A DNA stretch of 7,093 nucleotides. Source: CAYLHS01 sp964496205 (GTDB lineage: Bacteria; Actinomycetota; Acidimicrobiia; Spongiisociales; UBA4744). How positions within the stretch are numbered: position 1 is the first letter of the stretch; every line of letters begins with the position of its first letter. The translations under genes and the position numbers were made by a program. Below, piece by piece: positions 5,447 to 7,093 of the stretch. Under the pieces are notes generated by a model, which was not told the origin of the DNA, did no database searches, and saw nothing but the letters and a program-made list of their open reading frames with translations. The DNA lies in assembly GCA_964496205.1 (NCBI GenBank), contig CAZBXV010000072.1, positions 1 to 7,093 of the forward strand, written 5' to 3'.

Positions 5447-7015
5447 ATGAAGACCGAGATCTACGACACAACCTTGCGAGACGGTTCCCAGCAGGAGGGC
5501 ATCTCCCTCACCGTCGGCGACAAGCTCCGCATCGCCTCCCTGCTCGACGAGTTGGGTGTCGACTTCGTGGAGGGCGGATGGCCGGGAGCCAACCCGAAAG
5601 ACGACGAATTCTTCCGTCGGGCACAGAGCGAACTGGACTTCGGAACAGCAACACTGGTCGCGTTCGGATCGACACGCAGGCCGCGAGGAACCGTCGCCGA
5701 CGACCCACAACTTCAAGCACTCCTCGCCGCCGATACCCAGGTCATCTGCATCGTCGGCAAGTCGTGGGACTACCACGTGCTCGAAGCGCTCCGAACCGAT
5801 CTCGACGAAGGGCTCCGCATGGTCGCCGAGTCCATCGAGTTTCTCCGAAGCCACGACCGGCGAGTCTTCTTCGACGCCGAGCACTTCTTCGACGGATTCC
5901 GATCCAACCCCGAGTTCGCGCTCAAGGTCCTCCAAGTCGCCGCCGAGGCGGGCGCCGAACGGCTTGTTCTGTGCGACACCAACGGAGGCACCTTGCCGGC
6001 GCCGATCCTGCGTGCCGTCGACAGTGTCCAACGGGCCCTCCCGGACGCCCCGCTCGGTGTCCACTTCCACGACGACGCCGGATGCGCGGTAGCCAGTTCC
6101 GTCCTGGCGATCGACGCAGGGGTCCAGCAGGTTCAAGGCTGCATCAACGGCTACGGGGAACGAACCGGCAATGCCGACCTTTCAACGCTCATTCCTGATC
6201 TGACGCTCAAAATGGGAATGTCGGTACTGCCCGAAGGGAACCTCGAACTGATCGGGGCCGTCGCCCACCACATCGCAGACATCGTCAACATCTCGCTGGA
6301 CCCCCACCATCCGTACGTCGGGGTGTCCGCCTTCACGCACAAGGCGGGTCTCCACACGTCCGCCTTGGCTCGCCGATCAGACGCGTACGAGCACGAAAGC
6401 CCCTCCGAGGTCGGGAACCACACACGGATGGTCGTCTCCGAACTCGCAGGTCGCGCGAGTGTCCTGGCCGAAGCGAAACGTCTCGGTCTCGATGTCGATA
6501 CCGACTCCGCCGCCGAGATCCTTCAGCAGGTCAAGGACTTGGAGCATCGCGGCTATCACTTCGAGGCGGCAGATGGCTCGTTCGAGCTGCTCATGCGCCG
6601 AGCGCTCGGCTGGGAGCAGGATTTCTTCGACTTGGAGTCCTTCAAGGTGTTCACCGACCGGCGAGCCAACGAAGAGATCCTCGCCGAGGCCGTCGTGAAG
6701 GCCGTCGTGCAAGGTCGGCGTGTCGTGACCACAGGAGAGGGCGTGGGCCCTGTCCACGCCCTGGATCAGGCGCTGCGAGCCGCACTCTCGACGGCATACC
6801 CGGAGATCGAACGGCTCAGGCTGACCGACTACCGCGTCCGTGTCCTGGACTCCTCCCATGGGACCGGAGCGACCGTGCGAGTGCTCCTCGAGACGTCCGA
6901 TGGGGACGACTCGTGGGGAACCATCGGCGTTCACGAGAACGTGATCGAAGCGTCGTGGGACGCGCTCGCGGACGGTTTGATCGTCGGGCTGCTCAGACTC
7001 CAAACGGACAGCTGA
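5447..7015 (+). CDS. cimA: (R)-citramalate synthase, isoleucine biosynthesis
   Basis: A complete 522-residue citramalate synthase. It condenses pyruvate and acetyl-CoA to (R)-citramalate, the first step of the threonine-independent route to 2-oxobutyrate and isoleucine. The N-terminal HMGL-like TIM barrel (about 4-270) shows D7-T-T-L-R-D-G13, the GWPGANPKD segment, the metal-binding H206-F-H208-D-D, and N234-G-Y-G-E-R-T-G-N242. The linker region carries H298-K-A-G-L-H303. The C-terminal part (about 385-520) matches the LeuA-type regulatory dimer domain that senses end product in this family. GWPGANPKD favours CimA over 2-isopropylmalate or homocitrate synthase. GGGAG (5437-5441) lies five bases before the ATG. 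It sits behind the putative isoleucine attenuator, so both transcriptional and feedback control are likely. No frameshift or missing motif is seen. Confidence 0.93.
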   Translation: MKTEIYDTTLRDGSQQEGISLTVGDKLRIASLLDELGVDFVEGGWPGANPKDDEFFRRAQSELDFGTATLVAFGSTRRPRGTVADDPQLQALLAADTQVICIVGKSWDYHVLEALRTDLDEGLRMVAESIEFLRSHDRRVFFDAEHFFDGFRSNPEFALKVLQVAAEAGAERLVLCDTNGGTLPAPILRAVDSVQRALPDAPLGVHFHDDAGCAVASSVLAIDAGVQQVQGCINGYGERTGNADLSTLIPDLTLKMGMSVLPEGNLELIGAVAHHIADIVNISLDPHHPYVGVSAFTHKAGLHTSALARRSDAYEHESPSEVGNHTRMVVSELAGRASVLAEAKRLGLDVDTDSAAEILQQVKDLEHRGYHFEAADGSFELLMRRALGWEQDFFDLESFKVFTDRRANEEILAEAVVKAVVQGRRVVTTGEGVGPVHALDQALRAALSTAYPEIERLRLTDYRVRVLDSSHGTGATVRVLLETSDGDDSWGTIGVHENVIEASWDALADGLIVGLLRLQTDS

Positions 7016-7039
7016 CGCCGGAGGCCGTGGTTCTTGTTT

Positions 7040-7074
7040 CCTCCCCTCGCGAGCGAAGCGAGTGTTGGGGGAGG
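7040..7074. repeat. Long two-part hairpin after cimA, possible interspersed repeat
   Basis: CCTCCCC (7040-7046) pairs with GGGGAGG (7068-7074), and inside it TCGC pairs with GCGA around GAGCGAA, leaving GTGTTG unpaired on the 3' side. It begins 25 bases after the cimA stop. No T-run follows on either strand, so it is not a standard intrinsic terminator, though it could stabilise the mRNA 3' end. The core GAGCGAAGCGAG and the following GAGGCCAAGCCGAG (7080-7093) share a GAG-AAG-GAG pattern, as if a repeat unit continued beyond the window. Confidence 0.45.
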
Positions 7075-7093
7075 TGTCCGAGGCCAAGCCGAG

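Noticed and set aside
5366..6136. Minus-strand 256-codon frame opposite cimA
   Set aside because: A shadow of the cimA codon pattern; no motif, and cimA is unambiguous on the plus strand.
1..7093. CRISPR array, insertion sequence or defence system
   Set aside because: No regularly spaced direct repeats, no transposase or integrase, no terminal inverted repeats and no defence-type genes were seen, despite the remnants in the middle part.

Overview
The window looks like chromosomal DNA from an actinomycete-type bacterium (Actinomycetota, possibly the Acidimicrobiia). This is inferred from GC-rich third codon positions, the Gly-rich SecG of actinobacterial type, a tRNA-Leu directly behind secG, GTG/TTG starts, and a promoter placed so that its transcript would be nearly leaderless. 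No database search was possible, so the taxon is tentative.

Layout. Positions 1-374 hold, on the minus strand, a promoter, secG and the 5' half of a tRNA-Leu that runs off the window just before its anticodon. Positions 526-1731 (+) encode an exported, probably lipid-anchored SxxK serine hydrolase of the beta-lactamase/penicillin-binding fold. A gene-free 543-bp stretch follows. A second, cytoplasmic SxxK hydrolase (family VIII esterase-like, 2275-3474) faces the first one on the minus strand. From 3475 to about 5300 the DNA is patchy: a possible 38-codon ORF, the C-terminal membrane part of a family 2 glycosyltransferase without its catalytic domain, one intact small GNAT acetyltransferase (4331-4660), and a hypothetical gene that seems to be broken by a frameshift. 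This stretch reads like accessory or decaying DNA between two core loci.

The right end (5306-7015) is the most informative part. It encodes a complete citramalate synthase (cimA), which opens the threonine-independent route to isoleucine. Ahead of it lies what looks like a full transcription-attenuation leader: a TTGACG-17-CATACT promoter, a ten-codon peptide starting at or within a few bases of the predicted transcript start and carrying two adjacent isoleucine codons, a perfect 6-bp hairpin, and an intrinsic terminator ending 19 bases before the cimA ATG. No room is left for another promoter between terminator and gene, so the terminator should be conditional. The proposed logic is ribosome stalling at Ile-Ile when isoleucine is short, which would prevent termination and allow cimA expression. 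The parts are visible in the sequence; the regulatory behaviour is inferred.
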